DNA of 64,000 bases. It comes from Stigmatella aurantiaca DW4/3-1. GTDB lineage: Bacteria > Myxococcota > Myxococcia > Myxococcales > Myxococcaceae. The position numbers and the translations under genes are program-made. The stretch is from positions 8,326,893 to 8,390,892 of the forward strand of contig NC_014623.1 of assembly GCF_000165485.1 (NCBI RefSeq), read 5' to 3'. Of the stretch, positions 37,347-45,567 are shown one piece after another (positions within the stretch are counted from its first letter, which is position 1; each line of letters begins with the position of its first letter). The notes beneath the pieces are model-generated. The model was not told the origin of the DNA and did no database searches. It saw only the letters and a program-made list of their open reading frames with translations.

Positions 37347-40049
37347 GTGGCTCCCCGCCTGGAGGATGCGTTGGAGTGTCCCGAGGAGAACCTCCTCCTG
37401 GACTTCATGGCGGGAGCCCTGTCCGGCCCGGCCGCGGACCGGCTCCACACCCACCTGGACCGCTGCGCGCCGTGCCAGCGGCTGGTCGGAGAACTCGCGC
37501 GGGCCGAGAGCCTGGAGTTCTCCGGCAGAGGCGAGCAGGGCGCCCCCCCGCTGATGCCCGGGGCCCGGTTGGATCGCTACTTCATCCTGGGGCAAATGGG
37601 CGTGGGCGGCATGGGCACGGTCTACGCCGCGTTCGATCCGGCCCTGAATCGCAAGGTGGCCCTGAAGCTGCTGCACCCCGCGTCCTCCCCCGGGGACTCT
37701 CCCGAAGCACGGCACCGGTGGCTGCTGGCCGAGGCCCAGGCCCTGGCACGGCTGTCCCATCCCCATGTCGTCACCGTCTATGAGGCGCGGGTGTTCGGCG
37801 AGCAACTCTTCCTCGTGCTGGAGCTGGCCGAGGGGGGCACGCTGGAGATGTGGCTGCGCGCGCGGCGGCGTTCCTGGCGCGAGATCCTCACGGTGTTCCT
37901 CTCCGCGGGAGAGGGACTGAGCGCGGCGCACGCGGCCGGGCTCGTGCACCGGGACTTCAAACCCACCAACGTCCTGGTGCGCCGGGATGGACGCGTGCAG
38001 GTGACGGACTTCGGGCTGGCACGCCAAGCGGAGGGCCCCTGCGCAGGGGACTGCGGGCCGCCGGCCCCGCGCGTCTCCCCACAGCGAGGGGCCTGCGCGG
38101 GCACGCCCGCCTACATGGCCCCGGAGCAGCGGGAGGCAGGCCCGGTGGACGCGCGGGCGGACCAGTACAGCTTCTGTGTGGCGCTGTACGAGGCGCTCCA
38201 CGGACAGCGTCCCCCTGAGGCAAAGCGAGGGGAGCGTCCCCTGCTCCCAAGAAACCGCCGGGTGCCCGGGCACCTGCGCCGGGCGCTCCTGCGGGGCCTG
38301 TCCCCCGCCGCAGACCAGCGTTTTGCCTCCATGCGAGAGTTGCTGACCGCCCTGACGCGCGAGCCGCTCGCGGCCTGGCGCGTGCCCTTGCTGTCCACGG
38401 CCGCGCTGGGCCTGCTGGTGGTGGGAGGGCTCCTGGGTGGAGCGTGGGAGGAGCCCTCGCCGTGCCGTGGAGGGGCCCGCCGGTGGGAGGGAGTCTGGGA
38501 TGTGGAGCGGCAACGCGCCATGCGCGAGGCCCTGGGGGTGGGCGGCTCCTCCGGAAGCATCGCCTGGGAAGCCCTCCAGGGCGCACTGGACGGATATGCC
38601 CGCGCGTGGGAGGCCCAGTACACCGAGGCGTGCGAGGCCACCCGTGTGCACGGCGAACAGTCCGAGGCCCTGCTCGACGCGCGCATGCGCTGCCTGGAAC
38701 GGCGTGCGCGCGACTTCCAGTCCCTGGCGGAGCTGATTGCGCGAAAGGGGACCCGGCCGGACGCCGCCGTGGAGGCCGCTTGGCGGCTGCCGACGCTGGA
38801 GTCCTGCGCCGCGCCACACGCACAGGCCGCGCTCCAGGGCCTGCCCGCGGAGGGCCCGGCGCGCGAGCGGGCCGAGTCCATCTCCCGGCGGCTGAGCGAG
38901 GTGAGGGCCCTCAAGGCCATGGGACAGCACGTGCTCGCGATGGAGCAGGCGAAGCGCGCACTCGAGGAGCTGGAAGGGTTGGACCATGCCCCCACACGCG
39001 CGGAAGTTTTCCTGGAGATGGGCCAGTTGCACATGAGGCTCGGACAGGCCGGGCAGGCCGAACAAACCCTGCTGGAGGCAGCTTGGACAGCCGAGGCCGC
39101 GCGCTACGATCGGCTGGTGGCCGAGGCCCGGATCGATTTGATGTTCGTCTATGGAGACATGTTGTTGCGGCCGGCGCTGGGCGCCGCCTTCGCCCGAGAG
39201 GCCCAGGCCGCCGTGGCGCGGCTGGGAGGGGATACGGAACTGGAGGCTGCGTTCGAGCGGAGGCTGGGCGGCATCTTGATGGAGCAGGATCAGTGCGCCG
39301 AGGCCCTGCCCCACATCGAGCGTGCCCGGGTGCTCACGGAGAAGGTGTCTCCGCCGGGCTCACCGCCACGGCTCGGCATGGTGCTGGCCCTGGGCAGGGG
39401 CTACCAGTGCAGGGGAGAGCTGGATGCGGCCCGGACGCTGTTCCAGCAGGCCACCCAATTGCGTGAAAGGCTCCTCGGACCGGCGAATCCCTTGGTGGTT
39501 CAGCTGATGCTCTTCGAGGGCCGGGTCGCGCTCGAGCAGCGCGATCTGTCCGGAGCACTGCTCCTGTTTCAGCGGGCCACGAACCTCCTGGGGCAAGAAT
39601 CGGAACCCAACCTCGAAATGAGGGGCGTTGCCCACGGCATGCAGGCCAGCGTCCTGCGGGAACTCGGCCGTCTGGAGGAAGCCCGGGATCATGCCCAAAA
39701 GGCACTCACCTTCTATGAGAGGCAGGGCAACACACACCCCACGCGCGCGGCGGTCTCCTGGCTTCTGCTGGGCGAGGTGGAGGCGAAGCTCGGCCGGGTC
39801 CCGCTGGGACTGACACTGCTTGAGCGGGCGCTGCGGGCCGCCGAGCCCCATGACGCGCTACTGGCCGCGAACACCCGGCTGGCGCTCGCCCGGTGGTTGT
39901 TCCGATCCGGCCAGGATCTTCCGCGAGCGCGGCGGCTGGCCCTGGAAGCGCACCGCGTCTACGGAAGCCATCCCTCTACGCCTCCCGCAGATCTTCAAGA
40001 AGCAGCGCAACTCCTCGGGGAGCTGGGCCTCGCCCAGGCGAAGCTGTGA
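37347..40049 (+). CDS. Ser/Thr protein kinase with anti-sigma-type zinc finger and TPR sensor domain
   Basis: The 900-residue protein begins with a zinc-finger of anti-sigma type (HTHLDRCAPCQRL, the HxxxCxxC spacing, residues about 34-46). Next is a Hanks kinase: GVGGMGTVY, Lys of VALKLLH, LVHRDFKPTN, TDFGLAR and YMAPEQ. A transmembrane helix near residue 355 (LLSTAALGLLVVGGLLGG) follows, then an extracytoplasmic domain of about 500 residues made of TPR-like helices. It starts at GTG 37347 with GAAGGA upstream. The combination suggests the protein sequesters or phosphorylates the sigma factor encoded just before it in response to an external signal. Confidence 0.9.
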   Translation: MAPRLEDALECPEENLLLDFMAGALSGPAADRLHTHLDRCAPCQRLVGELARAESLEFSGRGEQGAPPLMPGARLDRYFILGQMGVGGMGTVYAAFDPALNRKVALKLLHPASSPGDSPEARHRWLLAEAQALARLSHPHVVTVYEARVFGEQLFLVLELAEGGTLEMWLRARRRSWREILTVFLSAGEGLSAAHAAGLVHRDFKPTNVLVRRDGRVQVTDFGLARQAEGPCAGDCGPPAPRVSPQRGACAGTPAYMAPEQREAGPVDARADQYSFCVALYEALHGQRPPEAKRGERPLLPRNRRVPGHLRRALLRGLSPAADQRFASMRELLTALTREPLAAWRVPLLSTAALGLLVVGGLLGGAWEEPSPCRGGARRWEGVWDVERQRAMREALGVGGSSGSIAWEALQGALDGYARAWEAQYTEACEATRVHGEQSEALLDARMRCLERRARDFQSLAELIARKGTRPDAAVEAAWRLPTLESCAAPHAQAALQGLPAEGPARERAESISRRLSEVRALKAMGQHVLAMEQAKRALEELEGLDHAPTRAEVFLEMGQLHMRLGQAGQAEQTLLEAAWTAEAARYDRLVAEARIDLMFVYGDMLLRPALGAAFAREAQAAVARLGGDTELEAAFERRLGGILMEQDQCAEALPHIERARVLTEKVSPPGSPPRLGMVLALGRGYQCRGELDAARTLFQQATQLRERLLGPANPLVVQLMLFEGRVALEQRDLSGALLLFQRATNLLGQESEPNLEMRGVAHGMQASVLRELGRLEEARDHAQKALTFYERQGNTHPTRAAVSWLLLGEVEAKLGRVPLGLTLLERALRAAEPHDALLAANTRLALARWLFRSGQDLPRARRLALEAHRVYGSHPSTPPADLQEAAQLLGELGLAQAKL

Positions 40050-40052
40050 CCG

Positions 40053-41450
40053 ATGAGGCCGGATTTCGTGGATGAGGCATGGGAAGATGCGAGACGCCAT
40101 GCGCGTCCGGACCAGCTCGCCTCGCTGCGACGCCTGGAACAGGCGCTCGTGCGCACGGGATGGCGCCAGAGGGGAAAAACGCCTCGGGAGTGGCTCTCGG
40201 AGCTGGTCCTCCTTCCGAAATACCACCCCGACACCCCTTATCCCGCGGACATGCTGGCCGAGGCGGGGCTGTGTGCCGTTCCCGCGCTCGTGGACGCGTT
40301 GCGCACGAAGCAATTGGATCCCCGAAGCAAGCGCGACACACTCATCCGCGCTCAGTGCGTGGAAGTGCTGGCATCCATCGAGCCGCCTCCCACGTGCGCC
40401 ATCCCTGCCCTGCTGCACACCCTTCCTCTTCACAGCGCCCACCTGCGGCGCCTCACCCTCTGGGTGCTCGGGGAACTTCAGCCTCGCGCCAGCCCCCTCG
40501 CCGTGCGGGAGATCCTCGCGTGTCTGGGCCGCAAGCAGAGCGCGGACGTCCGGTGTCAGGCCGCGCGGACCTTGTCAAAACTCGAGGGAGACTTGCCCGC
40601 CGAGGTCCGCCTCGCCGCGCTCCAGTCTCTGACGGATCCCCTCCCCCAAGTGCGGCACGGGTTCATCCAGATTCTCGGGCGGCTGCCGGGTCCAGACGCA
40701 CAGGTCCGCACCGCCCTGGAGGAGCAGGTCATCCTGGTGGAGGCCGCCATCGATAGCATCCTCCGGGCACGGCTCACCCCACAGGCCTCCTCCGCGCTGC
40801 CACCGTCTGTTCGCGATGAGCGCGCCCTGCGTCTCTTGCAGGCCGCACCGCTCGTGTCACCCCAGGAGTCCCCGAACCATGCCCTCGCGAGCTGGGTCGC
40901 GGGCTTCCAGCGTTGGGGCCAGGAACTCTGCGTGCGCATCGCGCTGGCCGCCGCCCGCAGGGTGGTGGAGCTCTGGGACAACGCCTATCCGCTCCAGGGC
41001 ATGACCCGGGAGGCACTCTTCGCCATCGAGGCGTGGCTGTTCGAGCCGAGCGAGGAGACCGCGCGCAGAGCTGTCACTGCGAGCGCTCTTTTTCCCAGTC
41101 AGTTCAGCGAGGCAGATGCCTTTTCAGCGGCGTGGGCCACCACCTATGCCTCCCTCTGCATTCCCACCGCTGAGCAGCGGACAGAGTGGAAGACCCTTTC
41201 CCTGCCTCTGAACGTGGAGGGGGAATTCCTAGGGTCCGCGGTCCATTCCGCTTGCCGCGCCCTGCAGGGGCAGCCCGTGGGCGTCATGACCTTTGGCCTG
41301 GGGGGCAGCGGAGAACCTTCACGGCTCTCGAAGACTCAAGCCGCAGGGGAGATTCGCCGGGCCATCGTGGAGGAAGTGCTCCCTTGGATCCTGGGCACGT
41401 GGGATCCCGTCCTCGACGTGTACCGGGCCAGGAGAACGGTTCTGCCCTGA
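40053..41450 (+). CDS. HEAT-like repeat protein
   Basis: The 465-residue protein starts three bases after the kinase stop, so it is the third gene of the sigma factor-kinase operon. Its first 240 residues contain HEAT/PBS-type helical repeats (ALVDALRTKQLD, ALLHTLPLHSAHLRRLTLWV, VRCQAARTLSKLEGDLPAEV), which make a protein-binding solenoid. The second half is also helical and unrecognised. No signal peptide is seen. It may be a cytosolic target or adaptor of the kinase; that is inferred only from position. Confidence 0.8.
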   Translation: MRPDFVDEAWEDARRHARPDQLASLRRLEQALVRTGWRQRGKTPREWLSELVLLPKYHPDTPYPADMLAEAGLCAVPALVDALRTKQLDPRSKRDTLIRAQCVEVLASIEPPPTCAIPALLHTLPLHSAHLRRLTLWVLGELQPRASPLAVREILACLGRKQSADVRCQAARTLSKLEGDLPAEVRLAALQSLTDPLPQVRHGFIQILGRLPGPDAQVRTALEEQVILVEAAIDSILRARLTPQASSALPPSVRDERALRLLQAAPLVSPQESPNHALASWVAGFQRWGQELCVRIALAAARRVVELWDNAYPLQGMTREALFAIEAWLFEPSEETARRAVTASALFPSQFSEADAFSAAWATTYASLCIPTAEQRTEWKTLSLPLNVEGEFLGSAVHSACRALQGQPVGVMTFGLGGSGEPSRLSKTQAAGEIRRAIVEEVLPWILGTWDPVLDVYRARRTVLP

Positions 41451-41700
41451 CCTGAGGCGCCTCGCGGCGTTGAGCGGAGCAATGCGCTGAGTGCCCCCAG
41501 ACGGGTTGGAGGCAGGCCCCGGGTGTTGGCGACCTGGGCAGCAGTGTGCCCCATAGGGGGCTCAGACCCATCCCTTTCAAGATGTTGAATCTATGCGTCC
41601 GGAGGCCAGGACGCAGGCGGTGGAAACGTGCTTACGCGCAGACCATCCTGAGACGTAACCCTTCCTCATCGTCTTTTCGGCAGAGACTCCGAACTGGGTT
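41451..41700. other. Non-coding stretch at the left edge of the accessory island
   Basis: About 250 bases after the HEAT-like gene hold no recognisable gene, hairpin with T run or promoter. It ends at the inverted repeat at 41701 and probably contains the left junction of the island, but I cannot place the exact boundary. Confidence 0.4.
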
Positions 41701-41830
41701 TGCCCCGATTTGGTGGCTCTCCCGCACTTCGTGTGGTTCAGCGGCAGCAAGCAGTCAAGCCGCGCTCGAGCAACCATCTCCATCCGCCGAGGATCCACAC
41801 AAACTGCGGGAGAGCCACACAACCGGGGCA
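41701..41830. repeat. Inverted repeat pair derived from an ISL3-type transposon end
   Basis: Two 36-base arms (41701-41736 and 41795-41830) are inverted copies matching at 31 of 36 positions, separated by 58 bases. The same sequence recurs at 46076-46201 and once at 47555-47582, where it directly follows the 3' end of a degraded ISL3-type transposase. The translation of the arm (HTKCGRA) looks like the tail of such a transposase. The pair is either two tail-to-tail relics or a small miniature element. Confidence 0.65.
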
Positions 41831-41837
41831 GGCTCAC

Positions 41838-42242
41838 CCTGCACAAGGTGCTGCGCCGGGCCCTGTGGCACGCGGGACTGGTGGAGGGCTACAACTACGT
41901 CTGTCGGCGCAAGGGCTGCGGCTACAAGGCGAGAAAGCGGCACGGGGGGTGCCCGAGCCCCGCCCTCGCTATGGCATGATGCGCTGGCCTCGGGCGATCC
42001 CTCGCCTGATGCGCTTCCATGGTTTGCGGCACACCACCGCCACACTGCTGCTCAAGGTGGGCATCCCGGTGCCCCCCGTGCTGCGCATCCTCCGCCACTC
42101 GGACCCGGCCATCACCCCGGAGGTTTACGGCCACCTTGACATGGAGGGCCTGCGCAAAGGCCTCGGCCAGCTCGACTTCGCGGCGGCCGAGCCGACCCCG
42201 GCCGAGCAGTCCCCAGCAGCCTCCAAAGGCGAGCCCCCGCCC
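41838..42242 (+). pseudogene. Tyrosine recombinase (phage-type integrase) remnant
   Basis: The catalytic C-terminus of a tyrosine recombinase is present in two frames. First LHKVLRRALWHAGLVEGY and the Cys-rich insert CRRKGCGYKARKR, then, after a frameshift near 41945-41985, MRFHGLRHTTATLLLKVG with HSDPAITPEVYGHL, the His-x-x-Arg and Tyr of the active site. The N-terminal SAM-like domain and first catalytic Arg are missing; the left edge joins directly to the inverted repeat. The enzyme is therefore dead, but it points to past site-specific integration of this region. Confidence 0.8.
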
Positions 42243-42371
42243 CTTGCTACTCGGACGACGATCAGAATCCACCGCGAGGCGGGAAGAAGGTTTCGCGGAA
42301 CGCCAAGACCGTGGTGCACTCTGCCGCGCCGTCGCGCTCCTTCGCCACGAGGAGCCCACCTCGGAGGTGCC

Positions 42372-43250
42372 ATGCAGGTCATGTACTCAGTCATGAGTGG
42401 CGCGGTCCAGAAGCTGCCCCTCCCCCAGCCTGACTCGTATGTGCTACCAGGAATTCCGTGGGGCGCATTCGACGAGCTCCTGACGCCCGCATTCTGGCGC
42501 GGGCAGGCCTGGCAGCACGAGAAGCTCGGCAGCTATCGCGACTTGCGCCTGGGCCGGACGCTGACAGAAGAAATGGCGGCCTGCATGCTGGGTGGCTTTG
42601 GCATGAAGGCTGAACTCGGTCTCGCCGCGTTCGCGCGGCTGCGGGACCAGGGGCTCCTGGTGGGGACGCCCACGGCCGAGGCTCTTGAGGGCGCGCTGAG
42701 CAGGTCCTTCGTCATCCATGGCCGGACCTGCTGCTATCGGTTCCCCCGGCAGAAGGCGCGCTATCTGTCGGCATGTCTCGCCCAGCTCGCGGGGCTGGAG
42801 CTCCATGCCAGCGACACGGTGCTGAGGGACCGCCTAGCGGATCTCCCCGGCATTGGGCTGAAGACCGCATCGTGGATCGTCCGCAACTACAGGGGCTCCA
42901 GCGAGGTCGCCATCATCGACGTGCACATCCTCCGAGCGGGACGGCACATGGGCCTCTTCGCCCAGGACCAGGAGCCGCAGCGCCACTATCGTGAGCTCGA
43001 GGCGGCGTTCCTGGCGTTTGCTGCCGCGCTCAAGGTGCCAGCCGCGATGCTTGACGGGCTGATGTGGGACTACATGCGTCGTCTTCCGGCAAGCGTCCTG
43101 GTGTCCACCTCGACTCGAAAGTTCAAGGGGAACGTCCCATCAAGGCAGCGCCCGTCGCGAGAGCATCCGCAGGCAGTCCCAGGGCCTGCACGACCTCATG
43201 TCCGAGGATACCGAGCGGACAGAAGGCCAACCGGAAAGCTGTCGCGGTGA
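42372..43250 (+). CDS. 8-oxoguanine DNA glycosylase-like (OGG-fold, HhH-GPD) protein
   Basis: The 292-residue protein has the helix-hairpin-helix/GPD core: LADLPGIGLKTASWIV at residues 155-170, with K164 as the Schiff-base lysine, and IIDVHI with D183 as the catalytic aspartate. This predicts a bifunctional N-glycosylase/AP lyase of the OGG type. The N-terminal part is shorter and different from housekeeping Ogg, fitting the OGG-fold proteins seen in anti-phage loci. Residues after about 250 (Arg/Pro-rich) are probably a non-functional extension, since the last 128 bases overlap the convergent nitroreductase gene. CGGAGG precedes ATG 42372. Confidence 0.85.
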   Translation: MQVMYSVMSGAVQKLPLPQPDSYVLPGIPWGAFDELLTPAFWRGQAWQHEKLGSYRDLRLGRTLTEEMAACMLGGFGMKAELGLAAFARLRDQGLLVGTPTAEALEGALSRSFVIHGRTCCYRFPRQKARYLSACLAQLAGLELHASDTVLRDRLADLPGIGLKTASWIVRNYRGSSEVAIIDVHILRAGRHMGLFAQDQEPQRHYRELEAAFLAFAAALKVPAAMLDGLMWDYMRRLPASVLVSTSTRKFKGNVPSRQRPSREHPQAVPGPARPHVRGYRADRRPTGKLSR

Positions 43251-43746
43251 GAAACAGCGTCTGCGTCAGAGCTCCCGCATCGCGCCACAAGAGGGAGGCC
43301 GCCGCTTCGTATACCGCCGCGACCCGTGACAGATGACCGATGAGGACGAGCGCGGTCCCCCGGACCTCGGGAAGCAGGTCGCCGCAGGCTCGAATGAATC
43401 GCCTGAGCGCTTCCGGGTCGGCGACGGTCAATCGCTCAAGATGGTGTGAAAATGCGTCGTAGCGCATGACGCGCGGGCTCCCTCGCCAGTCCACGAGGAC
43501 GAGTTCGATGGGATGGAGCGCACCCGCCGATGGGCTGGGCCTTCGCGACCGCATGAGGACATCCCCCTCACGCAGGGCGAGTGGGCGCGTCGCAAACGCG
43601 ATCGCGTTGACGAGCTCACGGAGCGGCGCCCGCTGCATGACTCGAATCGAGCGCCGTGCCTCCAGGACGACGGCGAATGTCTGGGGGATGGGCGGCACCA
43701 CCGGTGGACAGCCGACACGTGACCGGACAGGCCAGCCGAGAGACAC
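43123..43746 (-). CDS. SagB-type nitroreductase-family oxidoreductase
   Basis: The product of about 207 residues has the FMN-binding nitroreductase fold in its SagB/ThcOx version: EARRSIR near residue 25 (phosphate-binding Arg residues), SPSAGALHPIELVLV, and LLWRDAGALTQTLFLTATA with CPLG near the C-terminus. SagB-type enzymes oxidise azolines on peptides or act on unknown small substrates. The start is uncertain: GTG 43746 lies 38 bases after the queC stop, while an ATG at 43857 would overlap queC by 74 bases. It is the last gene of the queC operon. Its 3' end overlaps the OGG-like gene. Confidence 0.75.
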   Translation of the reverse strand: MSLGWPVRSRVGCPPVVPPIPQTFAVVLEARRSIRVMQRAPLRELVNAIAFATRPLALREGDVLMRSRRPSPSAGALHPIELVLVDWRGSPRVMRYDAFSHHLERLTVADPEALRRFIRACGDLLPEVRGTALVLIGHLSRVAAVYEAAASLLWRDAGALTQTLFLTATAFRLAFCPLGILGHEVVQALGLPADALATGAALMGRSP

Positions 43747-43783
43747 CGGCGTTCCGGCGTTCCGTCTCGGTCGTGGATCCTGC

Positions 43784-44380
43784 TCAGTAGGGGTCAACAC
43801 CGAGCTCCGCCAGGGTCTGATAGTGCTTCTGACACCCCCGGCACTGGCCACAGGCATGGATCCCCACGTGGCAGGAGTGTGCCCAGGCGAGGACCTCCAT
43901 GGGGATGTTCGAGGTGCGGATCAGCTCGGCGGAGGTCAGCGCGATTGCCGGTGCTTCCAGCCGGAGTCCGCCCTCTTGCAGGCGCAGCAACGCGTCCAAG
44001 GCCATGACGAAGTCCGGCCGGCCATCCGCATGAAGTCCATCGGTCTTCAGGGTTCCGATGAGCAGACGCTGGACGCCATGGGCCACGGCCTTCATGGCCG
44101 CGAGCGTGACGAGCATCTGATTCCGGAAAGGCCACCACTCCGTCACAGGGGCCAGGGACAGGGGTTCGGCTCCGGCCATGTCTCCGCTGCCCAGGGCGCT
44201 GAGGTCGGCCTCCACGGTCAGGTGCTCGATTCCCATGGCTTCGGCGGCCGACGCTGCGGCGCGGAGCTCCGCCAGGGCGGACCGCTGGCCGTAGTCCACC
44301 GTGAGGGCCAACTCCGGTCGTCGCCACCAGGCGATGGCGATCGAGTCCATTCCACCGGAGAGCAGCAGCGCCGTCTTCAT
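43784..44380 (-). CDS. queC: 7-cyano-7-deazaguanine synthase-like protein QueC
   Basis: The 198-residue protein has the PP-loop ATPase motif SGGMDS at residues 8-13, the QueC stretch WPFRNQML near residue 83 and a zinc site C170, C177, C180, C183 (SCHVGIHACGQCRGC). It would use ATP to turn 7-carboxy-7-deazaguanine into the nitrile preQ0, or, as for defence-associated homologues, to attach the deazaguanine to another molecule. No queD, queE, queF or tgt gene is nearby. ATG 44380 overlaps the stop of the upstream gene (ATGA), showing tight coupling within the operon. Confidence 0.92.
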   Translation of the reverse strand: MKTALLLSGGMDSIAIAWWRRPELALTVDYGQRSALAELRAAASAAEAMGIEHLTVEADLSALGSGDMAGAEPLSLAPVTEWWPFRNQMLVTLAAMKAVAHGVQRLLIGTLKTDGLHADGRPDFVMALDALLRLQEGGLRLEAPAIALTSAELIRTSNIPMEVLAWAHSCHVGIHACGQCRGCQKHYQTLAELGVDPY

Positions 44381-45567
44381 GTCCGCCACGCCGTGTGGTG
44401 CAGCGCCGTCACGAAGTCATCGAAGATGCGGCAGTTGGAGCCCTGCACCATCTTCAAGTCCTCATCCGAGACAGTCTGAGCGAGTGCATAGACGGGCTTG
44501 CCACGGGCACGCGCGTAGCCGACTTCGAACAGGGTGCCGCTGTCCGTGCCATCGAGGATGGCGAACACCGCGTCGCAGACGTCGAGCGCGGCAAGGTCGG
44601 CGGGCGCCACCTGGTCCGCCGGGCCGGCTCCCACGTCGTGAACAGGGGAGAAGACCTCGAGACCCAGCTCACCCAAGCCGCGCCGTGCCTCGTCGACCAA
44701 CCAGCGCTGGCCGAGGGTGAAGAAGGGAGCCGCGAGGTAGACCTTCCCGCCAGCAGCCACAGTCTTGGGACGGGAACTCTGGAGCAGGACGGGCGGCAGC
44801 GGAACGGGGAGCGCCATCGACTCAACGTATGCGGCGACGGCGCGGGAGGCGAGCTCGGCGGCATGGACCGTGGTGGCGCCGTGAACGCCCCAGTAGGCGG
44901 CGAAGATGGCCGCGAAGACATCCCCAGAGCCAACCGTCCAGACCCGATCCGTCCGGTAGGCTGAGACGTGGGAAGCGCCGCTCGCTTCCACGATATAGGC
45001 GCCTTTCGCTCCGGACTTGACAACCACGACCTCGGCACCGCGTTTCAACAAGGACTGCGCTGCCGCAATGGGGTCATTGCCTCCTCCCAACGCGAGCGTC
45101 TCTCCCTGGTTCGCGACAATCGCTAGATGCTTCGCGGTACTGCCATTGGCATCGAAAGGCTCCGGACGAAAAGCGGATTGTGGATCATAGACACAGCGCT
45201 CGGCATCGACCCGGGCGCAGCCCTCCAACATCCCGAAGCGCAATACGACTGACGCGGACACCGGAATGGGAAGATTGGGCGTAAGCATCACCGGAGCTGG
45301 CCGGATGAGAGGCACCGACAGGCTGTGGATGTACTCGAACGAGACCACCTGCTCGGTGTGTACGGGGTCGAAGGTGAAGCCATACAGGTTGGCGTATTGC
45401 GCGAAGCGGGTGGCGACGTCCGGCCGGAAATAGCTGCGCAGGGTGATGGTGTCGACGTGACCGGAGAGCGCCGCGGCGGCACGCCCCGCCGACCCGTAGA
45501 GTTGGTCCCAGTCAGGCCAGATGCACCGCTCGTGGTAGACACCTCCTGCAATGGTGATGGCTGTCAT
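44377..45567 (-). CDS. PfkB-family kinase fused to nucleoside 2-deoxyribosyltransferase
   Basis: The 396-residue protein joins two enzymes. Residues 1-260 form a ribokinase/PfkB fold with TVGSGDVFAAIF (D216 as catalytic base) and VVKSGAKGAY. Residues 275-390 form a nucleoside 2-deoxyribosyltransferase: KVYLAAPFF, FSPVHDVG, AILDGTDSGTLFEVGYA with E348 as the likely nucleophile. The second half would cut or exchange the base of a deoxynucleoside or nucleotide; the first would phosphorylate a nucleoside or sugar. ATG 45567 lies in an ATGA overlap with the upstream small gene, and the stop overlaps queC in the same way. Confidence 0.9.
   Translation of the reverse strand: MTAITIAGGVYHERCIWPDWDQLYGSAGRAAAALSGHVDTITLRSYFRPDVATRFAQYANLYGFTFDPVHTEQVVSFEYIHSLSVPLIRPAPVMLTPNLPIPVSASVVLRFGMLEGCARVDAERCVYDPQSAFRPEPFDANGSTAKHLAIVANQGETLALGGGNDPIAAAQSLLKRGAEVVVVKSGAKGAYIVEASGASHVSAYRTDRVWTVGSGDVFAAIFAAYWGVHGATTVHAAELASRAVAAYVESMALPVPLPPVLLQSSRPKTVAAGGKVYLAAPFFTLGQRWLVDEARRGLGELGLEVFSPVHDVGAGPADQVAPADLAALDVCDAVFAILDGTDSGTLFEVGYARARGKPVYALAQTVSDEDLKMVQGSNCRIFDDFVTALHHTAWRT

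Noticed and set aside
37218-39314. 698-codon frame antisense to the kinase gene
   Set aside because: Low-complexity shadow of a real gene with clear kinase motifs on the other strand.
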